A DNA stretch of 64,000 nucleotides from Pseudomonas synxantha BG33R (GTDB lineage: Bacteria; Pseudomonadota; Gammaproteobacteria; Pseudomonadales; Pseudomonadaceae). How positions within the stretch are numbered: position 1 is the stretch's first letter; each line of letters opens with the position of its first letter. The stretch covers positions 3,413,674 to 3,477,673 of the forward strand of contig NZ_CM001514.1 in NCBI RefSeq assembly GCF_000263715.2, written 5' to 3'. Position numbers and translations under genes: made by a program. Positions 26,492-37,216 of the stretch are shown one piece after another. Below the pieces are notes generated by a model. The model was not told the origin of the DNA and did no database searches. It saw nothing but the letters and a program-made list of their open reading frames with translations.

Positions 26492-27172
26492 ATGCGTATC
26501 GCGACCCTCACCCTCTTGATGTTGCTCACCGGCACGACCTGGGCAGGCACCATGGCGATTTCCGCCATGCCCGGCGGTGCGGTGATCTTCAAGAAGGTCG
26601 AGAGCATCCGTGAGCGCCGGTTCGCCAACCTGGTGGAACAGAAAACCGATTTCAGCTGCGGTGCCGCGGCACTCGCGACCATCCTGCGCCAGGCCTATTG
26701 GCTGGACGTCGACGAAGACCACATCATCAAAGGGATGCTGGTAACCGCCGACCAGGACCTGGTGCGCACCCAAGGCTTTTCCATGCTGGACATGAAGCGC
26801 TACCTCGAAAGCATCGGTATGCGTGCCCGCGGCTACAAGATCGCAGCCGATACCCTGGTGACGGTGAAGATTCCCGTGGTGGTGCTGCTGGAAATTCGTG
26901 GCTACAAGCACTTCGTGGTGATGCAGCGGGCCGACAAGGACTGGGTGTATATCGGCGATCCCGTGCTGGGGCACAAGCGCTATTCCCGTGACGACTTTGT
27001 CAAAGGCTGGAATGGCATTGTGTTTGCCGTGCTGGGCGAAGGTTACGACAAGGCCAACGTCTTGCTCGACCCGCCCACTCCGCTGACGGCCAAGAACCAG
27101 TTGAACGAGTTCCGGCCCGTGGGCGATGCCGAGTTGATGGATTTCGGTTTTATCCAGAGCGACTTCTTCTAG
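26492..27172 (+). CDS. fapD: FapD, C39-type cysteine peptidase of the fap system
   Basis: A 226-residue periplasmic protein with a signal peptide (MRIATLTLLMLLTGTTWAGT) and a peptidase C39 domain. Catalytic Cys is in KTDFSCGAAALATIL, His in GYKHFVVMQR and Asp in YIGDPVLGHKRYS. FapD is needed for export or assembly of Fap subunits. The start at 26492 supplies the signal peptide; the frame opens 16 codons earlier, within the terminator hairpin region. fapE follows after 37 bases. Confidence 0.93.
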   Translation: MRIATLTLLMLLTGTTWAGTMAISAMPGGAVIFKKVESIRERRFANLVEQKTDFSCGAAALATILRQAYWLDVDEDHIIKGMLVTADQDLVRTQGFSMLDMKRYLESIGMRARGYKIAADTLVTVKIPVVVLLEIRGYKHFVVMQRADKDWVYIGDPVLGHKRYSRDDFVKGWNGIVFAVLGEGYDKANVLLDPPTPLTAKNQLNEFRPVGDAELMDFGFIQSDFF

Positions 27173-27209
27173 AAGCGCAATAAGGGGCAGGACGCCCCAG
27201 GAGCAGCAG

Positions 27210-27953
27210 ATGAACACTTTCCGTTGGCTGACGGTCTTGTGTCTGGCAGCCTCTATGCCCGCCTATGCTTCATCGGCTTTCAAACCGATCGAACTCAAGG
27301 ACGCGGAGATGGCCGACTTGCGTGGCCGTTACGTAATGCCGGGGCGCATCATCAGCTTCGGCATTGTCATGAGCAGCACCTGGACCAACGCCGTCGGTGA
27401 CCGCATTACCGGCACGGCCAACATGCAGATCGACAAGACCACCGTTACTCCGCAATTCTATGTGCAAACCACCGGTTCCACGGGTAACGGCAGCCTGCCA
27501 AACACCGGCACCGGTAATGTGGTCGGTGGCGCCGGCCTCGGCAGCGGCCAGGGCGTAACCCAAAGCGTGCGCACCGCAGGCGATGGCAACACCGCCTACA
27601 ACGATGTGGGCATCAGCATCGAGAATGGTGTCGCCCCCGCCAGTAACCTGCAAACGGGGCAAGTGCTGATGGCCGACGGCACCGTAACCGGCGACAGCGC
27701 GGCGGGCCGCGTCAGCGTTTCGGCCAACAACGGCGGTGTACAAATGGCGATCCAGGCCAACCACAACCAGGGCAACAGCCTGCAGCAGATCGGCGGCGGC
27801 AATGTGCTGCAGGGTACAGTGCTGACCGGCAACAGCAACCTTGTCAGAAACATCACCCAACTCAACGTCGTGATGAACAATAACGGCTTGAACAACGGCG
27901 CGTTGAACTGCAATTTGGATCAACTCAAAGGCCTACGCACGCTCGGTTATTGA
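27210..27953 (+). CDS. fapE: FapE, extracellular fibre-associated protein
   Basis: A 247-residue secreted protein with a signal peptide cleaved near AYA-SSAF. An N-terminal stretch (DAEMADLRGRYVMPGRIISFGI) is followed by a Gly/Asn/Thr/Gln-rich region with fibre-like patterns (NHNQGNSLQQIGGGNVLQG). It ends NCNLDQLKGLRTLGY with a single Cys. FapE is a minor component found with extracellular fibres. Assignment is by order in the operon and composition. Confidence 0.92.
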   Translation: MNTFRWLTVLCLAASMPAYASSAFKPIELKDAEMADLRGRYVMPGRIISFGIVMSSTWTNAVGDRITGTANMQIDKTTVTPQFYVQTTGSTGNGSLPNTGTGNVVGGAGLGSGQGVTQSVRTAGDGNTAYNDVGISIENGVAPASNLQTGQVLMADGTVTGDSAAGRVSVSANNGGVQMAIQANHNQGNSLQQIGGGNVLQGTVLTGNSNLVRNITQLNVVMNNNGLNNGALNCNLDQLKGLRTLGY

Positions 27954-28002
27954 ACTACGCTGACCCTCGACACTTTCGCATTAGAACAGGACGGCTTATT
28001 TC

Positions 28003-29310
28003 ATGCATCGATCGTTATCGCTACGCGCGGTGATTTGTTTAAGTACGCTCTTGCCCGCATCCGTGCTGTATGCCGCGCCAGACGCCGATATCGAAACCCT
28101 GAAAAAGGAACTGCTGGAACTCAAGCAACGCTATGACGTGCAGCAAAAAGCCTTGGCCGTGCTGGAGCAACGCGTGCGTCAGGTAGAGGATCAACCCGCA
28201 GCGCCCGCCCCCAAGCGCTTGGCCAAATCACCTGCCGACTTCAAGCAAGGCGCTAACGCTGTCGCCGCCACGGGTACGGGTGCAGCCGCAGCGTCAGGTG
28301 GTGCAGGCGGTGGCGGCAGCTCCTACGGCCAATCCCTCAAGGACGACTCGGCCCCTGCGCAAAGTGTGAGCAACCTGTACAACGAGGCCAGCGGCTTTTT
28401 CGGCAATGGCAAGTTCAGCGTGGAAACCGGCATCACCTATGCCCGTTACGATGCACGCCAATTGACCCTCAATGGCTTCCTGGCGCTGGACTCGATCTTT
28501 CTGGGCAATATCAACCTGGACCGGATCAAGTCCGACAGTTGGACCCTGGACCTTACCGGGCGCTACAACGTCGACAACCGCTGGCAGTTCGATCTGAACG
28601 TCCCCGTGGTGTACCGCGATTCGACCTACCAGTCCGGCGGCGCCGGCAACGATGCCACCGCCACCTCGGAAGCCTCGGTGACCCGCGACCCTACCATCGG
28701 TGACGTCAACTTTGGCGTGGCCTATAAGTTCCTCGACGAAACGCCGACCTTGCCGGATGCGGTAGTGTCTGTGCGCGTCAAGGCGCCCACGGGTAAAGAG
28801 CCGTTCGGCATCAAGCTCGTCAGGCAACCCAACAACGACAACCTCTACTTGCCGGAAAGCCTGCCTACGGGCAACGGGGTCTGGTCGGTTACACCCGGCA
28901 TTTCCCTGGTCAAGACCTTCGACCCGGCGGTGCTGTTCGGTTCGCTGTCGTATACCCACAACTTCGAAGACTCGTTCGATGACATCAGCAGTGAAGTCAA
29001 CCAGAAGGTGGGGGGCAAAGTACGCCTGGGCGACAGCTTCCAGTTCGGTGTCGGTGTGGCGTTCGCCTTGAACGAGAAGATGAGCATGTCGTTCTCGGTT
29101 TCCGATCTGGTGCAGCGCAAGAGCAAGCTCAAGCCGGACGGCGGCGACTGGCAATCGGTGGTGTCCAGCGATGCAAACGCGGGTTATTTCAACGTAGGCA
29201 TGACGATTGCCGCGTCGGATAACCTGACCATTGTGCCGAACCTGGCGATCGGGATGACCGATGACGCGCCGGACTTTACGTTCAGCCTGAAATTCCCGTA
29301 CTACTTCTGA
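28003..29310 (+). CDS. fapF: FapF, outer-membrane amyloid secretion channel
   Basis: A 435-residue outer-membrane protein. It has a signal peptide, then a periplasmic coiled coil at about residues 27-62 ([20 protein letters not shown]), a flexible Ala/Gly/Ser linker (about 85-110), then a beta-barrel domain ending in the aromatic-rich [10 protein letters not shown] typical of outer-membrane barrels. FapF forms the trimeric pore through which Fap subunits leave the cell, gated by the coiled coil. It is the last gene of the operon, followed by a REP pair. Confidence 0.94.
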   Translation: MHRSLSLRAVICLSTLLPASVLYAAPDADIETLKKELLELKQRYDVQQKALAVLEQRVRQVEDQPAAPAPKRLAKSPADFKQGANAVAATGTGAAAASGGAGGGGSSYGQSLKDDSAPAQSVSNLYNEASGFFGNGKFSVETGITYARYDARQLTLNGFLALDSIFLGNINLDRIKSDSWTLDLTGRYNVDNRWQFDLNVPVVYRDSTYQSGGAGNDATATSEASVTRDPTIGDVNFGVAYKFLDETPTLPDAVVSVRVKAPTGKEPFGIKLVRQPNNDNLYLPESLPTGNGVWSVTPGISLVKTFDPAVLFGSLSYTHNFEDSFDDISSEVNQKVGGKVRLGDSFQFGVGVAFALNEKMSMSFSVSDLVQRKSKLKPDGGDWQSVVSSDANAGYFNVGMTIAASDNLTIVPNLAIGMTDDAPDFTFSLKFPYYF

Positions 29311-29312
29311 TT

Positions 29313-29411
29313 TGTAGGAGCGAGCTTGCTCGCGAAAACCCATGGACGCCGCGTTTATTCAGGAAACACGCGTTATCGTTGACGTTTATCGCGAGCAAGC
29401 TCGCTCCTACA
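29313..29411. repeat. REP inverted pair (GTAGGAGCGAGCTTGC subtype)
   Basis: Complementary units TGTAGGAGCGAGCTTGCTCG (from 29313) and its reverse (to 29411) flank a 50-base spacer. This is a different REP subtype from those elsewhere in the window. It lies between the convergent fapF and activator genes and may act as a bidirectional transcript end. Confidence 0.88.
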
Positions 29412-29436
29412 GAACAGCATGGGGGGTTGACCCAAC

Positions 29437-30759
29437 CTAGCGGATCTGGTGCTTGTGCAGCAGCCGGTAGAACGTCGGCCGGGAAATCCCCAGCACACGG
29501 GCTGCAACACTGAAATTATCGCTGTGCCGATTGAGCACATCGCACAACGCCTGGCGTTCGGCGCGGTGCTTGTAGTCTTCCAGTGTCGCCATCGGCGGCG
29601 AAAGTACCTGCTGGCCTTGCAGCCCCAGGTCCACGGCTTCGATCTGGCGCCCTTCGGCCAGCACCAGACCGCGGCGCACACGGTTGGCCAGCTCACGCAC
29701 GTTGCCCGGCCACGGGTGTTGCCCCATCGCCACCAATGCCTCTTCGCTGAAACTGCGCGGGCGTCGGCCGGTTTCCTGGCTGTAGAAACGCGAAAAATGA
29801 TTGGCCAGCATCGCCACGTCACCATGGCGCTCGCGCAAAGGGACCGTGACTACTTGCAAGACATTGAGGCGGTAATACAGGTCTTCGCGAAAGGCGCCCT
29901 TCTCCACCGCGGCTTCAAGATCCACATGGGTGGCTGCCAGCACGCGTACATCCACCGAGATGGGTTGGCTGCCGCCGACGCGCTCGATATGTTTTTCCTG
30001 AAGAAAGCGCAACAGGTTGGCTTGCAGCTCCATCGGCAAATCGCCGATTTCATCCAGAAACAACGTGCCACCGTGGGCCGCCTCAATCCGTCCGACCTTG
30101 CGCTGATGTGCGCCGGTAAAGGCGCCCTTTTCATGGCCGAACAGTTCCGACTGGATCAGATGTTCAGGGATCGCCCCACAGTTAATCGCCACAAACGGCT
30201 TGGCGTGGCGCTGGGATTGTCGATGAAGGGTCTTGGCGACCAGCTCTTTGCCGGTGCCGCTGTCGCCACGAATGAGTACCGGCGATTCGGTGGGCGCCAA
30301 CTTCGACAACAATTTGCGCAGTTCACGAATCGGGCGGCTGTCGCCTAACAACTCGTGGGGTTCATCTACCGGCACGACGCCCTTGCCCCGCAGTCGCGCC
30401 ATGCCAAACGCACGCCCAATGGTCACCTGGACCCGAGCCACATCGAACGGCAAGGTATGAAAATCGAAGAACCACTCGCAGACAAAATCTGCGACATTCT
30501 GCAAACGCAGGACTTCAGGACTGAGCACGGCGATCCACTCGGTACCGCTGCGGCCAATCAACTCCTTGACCGCCTCGGGGCGTTCCAGATGGCAGGGCTG
30601 CAAGCGCAGCAGGCCCACATCGCAAGAACGATCCCCCACCGCCTGCAATGCACAGCTGTCCACTTCCCAGCCGGCAGTGCGCAAGCCGGGTAGTAGCCTG
30701 TGACAGTCATCACAGGGGTCGACTACCAGCAAGCGGCGTTGAACAGGTGTCACAACCAT
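29437..30759 (-). CDS. Sigma-54-dependent transcriptional activator (probable fap regulator)
   Basis: A 440-residue enhancer-binding protein. Residues 1-120 form a receiver-like domain without a clear phospho-acceptor setting (LLVVDPCDDCHRLLPGL), resembling VpsR/FleQ-type N-termini. The AAA+ domain has Walker A GDSGTGKE (165-172), the sigma-54 contact loop GAFTGA (212-217) and Walker B GGTLFLDEIGDLP (D236-E237). A Fis-type helix-turn-helix ends the protein (NFSVAARVLGISRPTFYRLL). It is convergent with fapF, and a sigma-54 promoter precedes fapA, so it most likely activates fap; that link is inference. AAGGA lies before the ATG. Confidence 0.9.
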   Translation of the reverse strand: MVVTPVQRRLLVVDPCDDCHRLLPGLRTAGWEVDSCALQAVGDRSCDVGLLRLQPCHLERPEAVKELIGRSGTEWIAVLSPEVLRLQNVADFVCEWFFDFHTLPFDVARVQVTIGRAFGMARLRGKGVVPVDEPHELLGDSRPIRELRKLLSKLAPTESPVLIRGDSGTGKELVAKTLHRQSQRHAKPFVAINCGAIPEHLIQSELFGHEKGAFTGAHQRKVGRIEAAHGGTLFLDEIGDLPMELQANLLRFLQEKHIERVGGSQPISVDVRVLAATHVDLEAAVEKGAFREDLYYRLNVLQVVTVPLRERHGDVAMLANHFSRFYSQETGRRPRSFSEEALVAMGQHPWPGNVRELANRVRRGLVLAEGRQIEAVDLGLQGQQVLSPPMATLEDYKHRAERQALCDVLNRHSDNFSVAARVLGISRPTFYRLLHKHQIR

Positions 30760-30767
30760 GACGATTC

Positions 30768-30827
30768 CTTGGCGCCAAGATTATTAAAGTTATTTAGAAA
30801 CAAGGATTTGGGGCGCTTGGCGCTAAC
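30768..30827. promoter_or_regulatory. Palindrome pair upstream of the sigma-54 activator gene
   Basis: A perfect 12-base palindrome CTTGGCGCCAAG (30768-30779) overlaps the ribosome site of the activator gene, and a related CTTGGCGCTAA lies 48 bases further upstream (30816-30826). They could be operator sites. The rest of the 344-base gap 30760-31103 shows no gene; it is AT-richer and must hold two divergent promoters, which I could not place with confidence. Confidence 0.4.
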
Positions 30828-31103
30828 CCTAGCAAGATCTTGACGCTCACCTTGTACTATTTCGCTATAAGTGCGGGCAAAAAGCCATGTGTGTTTAATC
30901 GGGGGGAAAAAGTTTGCCACGGCCGAAACTTTCAATCAGCTTTCAAAACAGCCTCTTACATGACGTCAATCAGGGAAAGTTAAAATTTCTTGCTCTAGCA
31001 TGTGACCCGCACCCCACCATCGTGCATCAGTACAAGTAACCCACCGCACGGTCAGCCCAACCGCCGGTACTCACTTGAATGGGCATACAGAGAGAAGACC
31101 CAA

Positions 31104-31364
31104 ATGAACGCTCCGCTGCGCATCAACGAAGCTCTTTTGATTGCAGACCGTGCCTTCCAACCCTTTCAGTGCGTGGCCTGGCACGATGGCAATGGCGCCC
31201 TCAGCCTGAGCGTCATCGACCGTACCAACACCCGTATCGGCAGCAAACAGCTGTCGTCGACTGCCTATACCGACCCGGCTCAACTTGAAGACCTGTTGTT
31301 GCAGGCTCGCGCCGAGCTCGACAAAGATGGCTACCAGTTACAGTCCTGGGCAATGCCGAAGTAA
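31104..31364 (+). CDS. Hypothetical 86-residue protein
   Basis: I do not recognise the family by name. A small soluble protein with mixed alpha/beta character (EALLIADRAFQPFQCVAWHD, LSLSVIDRTNTRIGS) and an acidic C-terminal helix. Codon use is typical of the genome. The ATG at 31104 follows AGAGAAGA; an earlier in-frame ATG at 31002 gives a proline-rich lead that looks noncoding. A strong hairpin follows the stop. Confidence 0.7.
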   Translation: MNAPLRINEALLIADRAFQPFQCVAWHDGNGALSLSVIDRTNTRIGSKQLSSTAYTDPAQLEDLLLQARAELDKDGYQLQSWAMPK

Positions 31365-31373
31365 TTCAATGCG

Positions 31374-31412
31374 ACAACTTCCAGCCAACGTCAAACATCG
31401 GCTGGAAGTTGT
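31374..31412. terminator. Hairpin between convergent genes
   Basis: Perfect 13-base stem ACAACTTCCAGCC / GGCTGGAAGTTGT with a 13-base loop, 10 bases after the small-protein stop and 20 bases before the end of the convergent HAD gene. No T-run on either side, so it may be a processing or Rho-independent-like barrier rather than a classical terminator. Confidence 0.6.
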
Positions 31413-31431
31413 GCAATAACACTTCAAGTAC

Positions 31432-32252
31432 TTAGCGTGCCGCGAGAATAAACCGTTCGAACGCCTCGGCAGCCCCGTCCTCGACGTTGCTGCCGGTCAC
31501 CACATTGGCCTGGCGCTTGACGGTTTCTTCGGCCTGGCCCATTGCAATCGACAATCCAGCCACGTGAAACATCGCCGGATCGTTGCCGCCGTCGCCGATG
31601 GCGGCGGTCTGGTTCAGCGGCACGCCAAGGTGCTCAGCCAGGGTTTTCAAGGCCTCGCCTTTGTTAGCCAGCATTGCGGTCACGTCCAGATACACCGGCT
31701 GTGAACGCGATACCTGAGCCAAGCCTTGTACCTTGGGCTGCAACTGCGCTTCCAACTCCACCAGCAACTGCGTGTTGTTACTGGCCGCGACAATCTTGTC
31801 GACCCGGTCCAGGTAGGGCTCGAAGCTCTCCACGACCACCGGGCCATAGCCCAGGCCATCAGCTTCGCGCTGCACCATTGGCCCTGGCGGGTCGCGGCGC
31901 AGCCAATCGCCGTCGGCAAACACCCACACTTCTACATCCGGCTCGGCAGAAAACAGCGCCAGCGTGACCAGTGCCGCTTCTGCCGGCAAATGGTGAGCCA
32001 CCAGGATGCTGCCATCCGGGTTGACCAGCGTGCCGCCGTTGAAGCCGGCCACCGGCACATCGATGCCAAACGTCTCGATCAAATGCAGCATGGCCTTGGG
32101 CGGACGCCCGCTGGCCAGGCTGAACAGCACCCCGGCTTCACGCATCGCAGCAATAGCGTCGGCGGTGCGCTGACTGAGGCTGTGGTCGGGGTGCAACAGC
32201 GTCCCGTCTACATCACTGAGGACAAAGCGGATGGGATGAATCGTTACGTCAC

Positions 32253-32256
<4 letters not shown>
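31432..32256 (-). CDS. Cof-type HAD-IIB hydrolase
   Basis: A 274-residue haloacid dehalogenase-like phosphatase of the Cof/IIB group. HAD motif 1 is FVLSDVDGTLLHPDH, the IIB cap lies in the middle, motif 3 includes the Lys in NKGEALKTLAEHLGV, and motif 4 is AIGDGGNDPAMF. Such enzymes remove phosphate from sugar phosphates or flavin nucleotides. It is third in the gnd-zwf operon and its first bases overlap the zwf stop, so a role with pentose or gluconate phosphates is possible (inference). Confidence 0.9.
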
Positions 32257-33772
<1,516 letters not shown>

Positions 33773-33776
<4 letters not shown>

Positions 33777-34756
33777 TTTTTGGAAGTCTCCACATGGCCG
33801 CCAAAGCCGAAGCGCATGGCAGACAGCATTTTGTCGCCGTAGGTGCTCTGCTGGCGGGAGCGGAAACGCGCAAACAGCGATGTCGACAGCACCGGTACCG
33901 GCACCGCTTGTTCCATCGCCGCTTCGATGGTCCAACGGCCTTCGCCGCTGTCCGCTACGGAACCGGAGTAACCATCGAGTTTCGGGTCGGTGGCCAGGGC
34001 GTCGGCGGTCAAGTCCAGCAGCCACGACGACACCACGCTGCCACGGCGCCAGACTTCGGCGATATCGGCAACGTTGAGGTCAAAGCGCTGATCCTCCGGC
34101 AGGTTCTCCGAGTTCTTGGTCTTGAGGATGTCAAAACCTTCGGCGAACGCCTGCATCATTCCGTATTCAATGCCGTTGTGGATCATCTTGACGAAATGAC
34201 CGGAACCCGCCGGGCCTGCATGGATATAACCGTGCTCGGCGCGTGGGTCGGCTGCGGCCGAACGGTCCTTGGTGCGCGGGATATTGCCTAGGCCAGGGGC
34301 CAGGCTCTTGAAGATCGGGTCCAGACGCTGCACGGTCTCGACGTCGCCGCCGATCATCATGCAATAGCCACGCTCCAGGCCCCAGACGCCGCCGGAAGTG
34401 CCGACGTCAACGTAGTGCAGGCCCTTTTCAGCCAGGGCCTTGCCGCGACGTACGTCATCCTTGTAGTTGGTATTGCCGCCGTCGATGATCACATCGCCGT
34501 CTTCGAGCAACTCGCTCAAGGCATTGATAGTGTCTTCGGTGGGCGCGCCCGCCGGCAACATTACCCAGACCGCACGGGGCTTTTGCAGGCCAGCCACCAG
34601 GGCATTCAAGTCGGCGACGCCAGCGGCGCCCTCCTCGCTCAAGGCTTTGACGAAGGCTTCGTTACGGTCGTATACAACGGTGGTATGCCCATTGAGCATC
34701 AGGCGCCGCGCAATGTTACCGCCCATGCGGCCTAGTCCGATAATCCCCAGTTGCAT
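33773..34756 (-). CDS. gnd: 6-phosphogluconate dehydrogenase (decarboxylating, short NAD-type)
   Basis: A 327-residue enzyme of the short 6-phosphogluconate dehydrogenase class (YqeC/GntZ type), about 140 residues shorter than the classical enzyme. The nucleotide-binding motif is [19 protein letters not shown], followed by [10 protein letters not shown], the [21 protein letters not shown] substrate region, and [16 protein letters not shown] with the catalytic Lys. It oxidises 6-phosphogluconate to ribulose 5-phosphate. First gene of the gnd-zwf-cof operon, coupled to zwf by ATGA. The 259 bases upstream hold no other gene. Confidence 0.93.
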
Positions 34757-35015
34757 GTGCTGATGCTCCTAACTTCTAAAAAATGTGTGACATAGTTTAT
34801 AGCGCAATGAGGCTAATGAGGGTTAGTCCAGAGCAGATCCGTGTAGTTTCATGACAAAAAAGTTGCCATCGTTTCACCATCACCGCCTGAAAAGTCACAC
34901 GACCGCCAAAAATAAAAAAGTTCCCTTGCTGCAAAAAAGAATTCAAACTTGCTTCCGACTGTTGCCCAAACCCTGTTTGAGCAGCGCGATCTACCGGCTA
35001 TTTGCGAGGTAAGCA

Positions 35016-35192
35016 ATGAGCACAGCACAGATGACCCGCCCGCCACAGACCCTCTACGTCAGCATCCGCCGCGATGAATTGCGCCAGTTGAAGGACGAGC
35101 GCGATCAGTTGCAACAGGAAGTCCTGCGTCTGCGTTCACACCTTCAAGCCCAGCTCGAACTGCCATCCCAGGCCAAGCCGGCGCTCTGCTGA
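35016..35192 (+). CDS. Small coiled-coil protein, 58 residues
   Basis: A short gene with GAGGTAAGCA before the ATG and normal third-position GC bias. The protein reads MSTAQMTRPPQTLYVSIRRD, then a heptad-like helix (ELRQLKDERDQLQQEVLRLR), and ends in PALC. It resembles a leucine-zipper-type dimer without a DNA-binding part. I do not recognise the family. It stands alone between gnd (divergent) and the cptA leader. Confidence 0.6.
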   Translation: MSTAQMTRPPQTLYVSIRRDELRQLKDERDQLQQEVLRLRSHLQAQLELPSQAKPALC

Positions 35193-35231
35193 ACGCACCT
35201 GGTCAGTTTGTAAGGCAATACCTACGGAAAA

Positions 35232-35247
35232 CTCACAAAGTTTTCAC
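35232..35247 (+). promoter_or_regulatory. Possible ColR-binding box upstream of cptA
   Basis: CTCACAAAGTTTTCAC fits 14 of 16 positions of the ColR consensus as I recall it from P. putida (YYNASNNYTTTTTCAC). ColRS controls a phosphoethanolamine transferase gene there. The box lies about 100 bases before cptA. Two stem-loops follow at 35277-35297 and 35303-35322. Confidence 0.45.
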
Positions 35248-35276
35248 ACACTTATCCTGATACTCCCGCCCGCGAT

Positions 35277-35322
35277 GCCGCTCACGTTCTGAGCGGCCCG
35301 ATGTCGCGCGACTCTGCGCGAC
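35277..35322 (+). promoter_or_regulatory. Two stem-loops in the cptA leader
   Basis: GCCGCTC-acgttct-GAGCGGC (35277-35297) and GTCGCGC-gactct-GCGCGAC (35303-35322), both with perfect 7-base stems, end a few bases before the first possible cptA start codon. They could shape translation or form part of a transcript-level control. Confidence 0.5.
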
Positions 35323-35346
35323 GATCATTGACTGATGGGGCGCTGG

Positions 35347-37089
35347 ATGGCGATGTTCAAACGCAGCACGACGACTGCGAAAGGCTTTGATTGGGCCGGC
35401 CTTGGTTGGCTATTCCTGTTTTTCTGGTATTTCTCGGGTATTACCCAGCTTCTTATCCAACTGACCGGCACGTCCGGCTTCAGTGGTTTCCGCCAGGCAT
35501 TCTTCATGAGTGCACTGTGGCTGGCGCCGATGCTGCTGTTCCCGCGCAGGACACGCGTGCTTGCCGCCTTGATCGGTGTGGTGTTGTGGGCCTGTTCCAT
35601 GGCCAGCCTAGGTTACTTCTTCATTTACCAGCAGGAGTTCTCCCAGAGCGTCATCTTCATCATGTTCGAGTCGAACATCTCCGAAGCGGGCGAATACGCG
35701 ACCCAATATTTTGCCTGGTGGATCGTGCTGGCGTTCATAGCCCACACCGCCTTCGCCATCTTCCTCTGGACCCGCCTGCGCCCGGTGTACCTGCCTCGCG
35801 GCCAGTCGATCGTGGCGGCCATCGCCATTGTCCTGGCGGTTGTGGGCTACCCGCTGGTCAAGCAAATCGCCACCAGCGAAACCATGGAATTGGCCATTGA
35901 TCGTTTCGAAACCCGTATCGAGCCTGCCGTGCCTTGGCAGATGATCGTCGCCTACCGTCGCTACACCGAACAGCTGGACAATATGCAGGGCATGCTCAAC
36001 AGCGCCAGCCAGATCCCGCCGCTGAAAAACCTCAAGGACAGCATGGCCGGCCAACCGTCCACACTGGTACTGGTAATCGGCGAGTCCACCAACCGCCAGC
36101 GCATGAGCCTGTACGGTTATCCGCGCAACACCACGCCGGAACTGGACAAGCTGCGCGACCAGTTGGCCGTGTTCGATAACGTCATCACCCCGCGCCCCTA
36201 TACCATTGAAGCGCTGCAACAGGTGCTGACCTTTGCCGACGAAGAAAACCCGGACCTGTACCTCAAGACGCCGTCGATTGTCAGCGTGATGAAGCAGGCC
36301 GGCTACAAGACCTTCTGGATCACCAACCAGCAGACCATGACCAAGCGCAACACCATGCTCACGACCTTTTCCGAACAGGCCGACGAGCAGGTGTACCTGA
36401 ACAACAACCGCAACCAGAACGCCCGCCAGTACGACGGCGATGTGCTGGCGCCGTTTTCCAAGGCCCTGGCCGATACCGCCGAGCGCAAGTTCATCGTGGT
36501 GCACCTGCTGGGTACTCACATGAGCTACCAGTACCGTTACCCGCCGACGTTCGACAAGTTCACCGACCGCCAGGGCGTGCCGGCCGGCGTGAGCGACGCG
36601 CAGTTGCCGACTTACAACAGCTACGACAACGCGGTGCTGTACAACGACTTCGTGGTCTCCAGCCTGATCAAGGACTACGCCAAGACCGACCCCAACGGCT
36701 TTTTGCTGTACCTCTCGGACCACGGCGAAGATGTGTTCGACTCCGCCGGCCACGGCACCCTGGGCCGCAACGAAGGCAAGCCGACTGCACCGATGTACAC
36801 CATCCCGTTCATGGCCTACGCCTCACCGAAGTGGCGCGAAAGCCACGACTGGAGTTTCGCCGGCGACCTGCAGCGGCCTTACAGCAGTTCGCAGTTGATC
36901 CACACCTGGGCCGACATGGCAGGCTTGAGTTTTGACGAACTGGACCACAGCAAGAGCCTGGTCAGTGACAGCTTCAAGCCTCGGCCCTTGTTGATCGGCA
37001 ACCCTTACGAAACCAAGCAGAAGGCCCTGATCGACTTCAGCCTGATCAAGCCGAAGAAGGCCGATGGCGCCGAAGTGGTGGCGAAGTAA
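35347..37089 (+). CDS. cptA: Phosphoethanolamine transferase (CptA/EptA family)
   Basis: A protein of about 580 residues that transfers phosphoethanolamine to lipopolysaccharide (core heptose in CptA, lipid A in EptA). Five N-terminal membrane helices occupy residues 15-185 or so; the rest is the periplasmic alkaline-phosphatase-like domain. The nucleophile Thr is in VIGESTNRQRMSLYGYPRN, the metal-site Asp-His in YLSDHGEDVFD, and GTHMSYQYRYP carries a further ligand His. I prefer CptA by overall sequence. The start is uncertain: ATG at 35335, 35347 or 35353; the middle one has GGGG at useful spacing. Confidence 0.88.
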   Translation: MAMFKRSTTTAKGFDWAGLGWLFLFFWYFSGITQLLIQLTGTSGFSGFRQAFFMSALWLAPMLLFPRRTRVLAALIGVVLWACSMASLGYFFIYQQEFSQSVIFIMFESNISEAGEYATQYFAWWIVLAFIAHTAFAIFLWTRLRPVYLPRGQSIVAAIAIVLAVVGYPLVKQIATSETMELAIDRFETRIEPAVPWQMIVAYRRYTEQLDNMQGMLNSASQIPPLKNLKDSMAGQPSTLVLVIGESTNRQRMSLYGYPRNTTPELDKLRDQLAVFDNVITPRPYTIEALQQVLTFADEENPDLYLKTPSIVSVMKQAGYKTFWITNQQTMTKRNTMLTTFSEQADEQVYLNNNRNQNARQYDGDVLAPFSKALADTAERKFIVVHLLGTHMSYQYRYPPTFDKFTDRQGVPAGVSDAQLPTYNSYDNAVLYNDFVVSSLIKDYAKTDPNGFLLYLSDHGEDVFDSAGHGTLGRNEGKPTAPMYTIPFMAYASPKWRESHDWSFAGDLQRPYSSSQLIHTWADMAGLSFDELDHSKSLVSDSFKPRPLLIGNPYETKQKALIDFSLIKPKKADGAEVVAK

Positions 37090-37107
37090 TCAGGGGCCCG
37101 GCAACAC

Positions 37108-37126
37108 AAAGATAACAATCATTCTC
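37108..37126. promoter_or_regulatory. Possible Fur box before the TonB receptor
   Basis: AAAGATAACAATCATTCTC matches about 13 of 19 positions of the Fur consensus, with the right half ATCATTCTC nearly exact. It lies 91 bases before the receptor start, where iron repression of a siderophore receptor would act. Confidence 0.5.
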
Positions 37127-37216
37127 GTTTAAGCCTAAAGTTCCACACCTCCTTTCGTCTTTGAACCATGCCCTCCCACCCCGGGAGGGTTAGAAGACGA
37201 CAAGGAGTCTGCCGCA

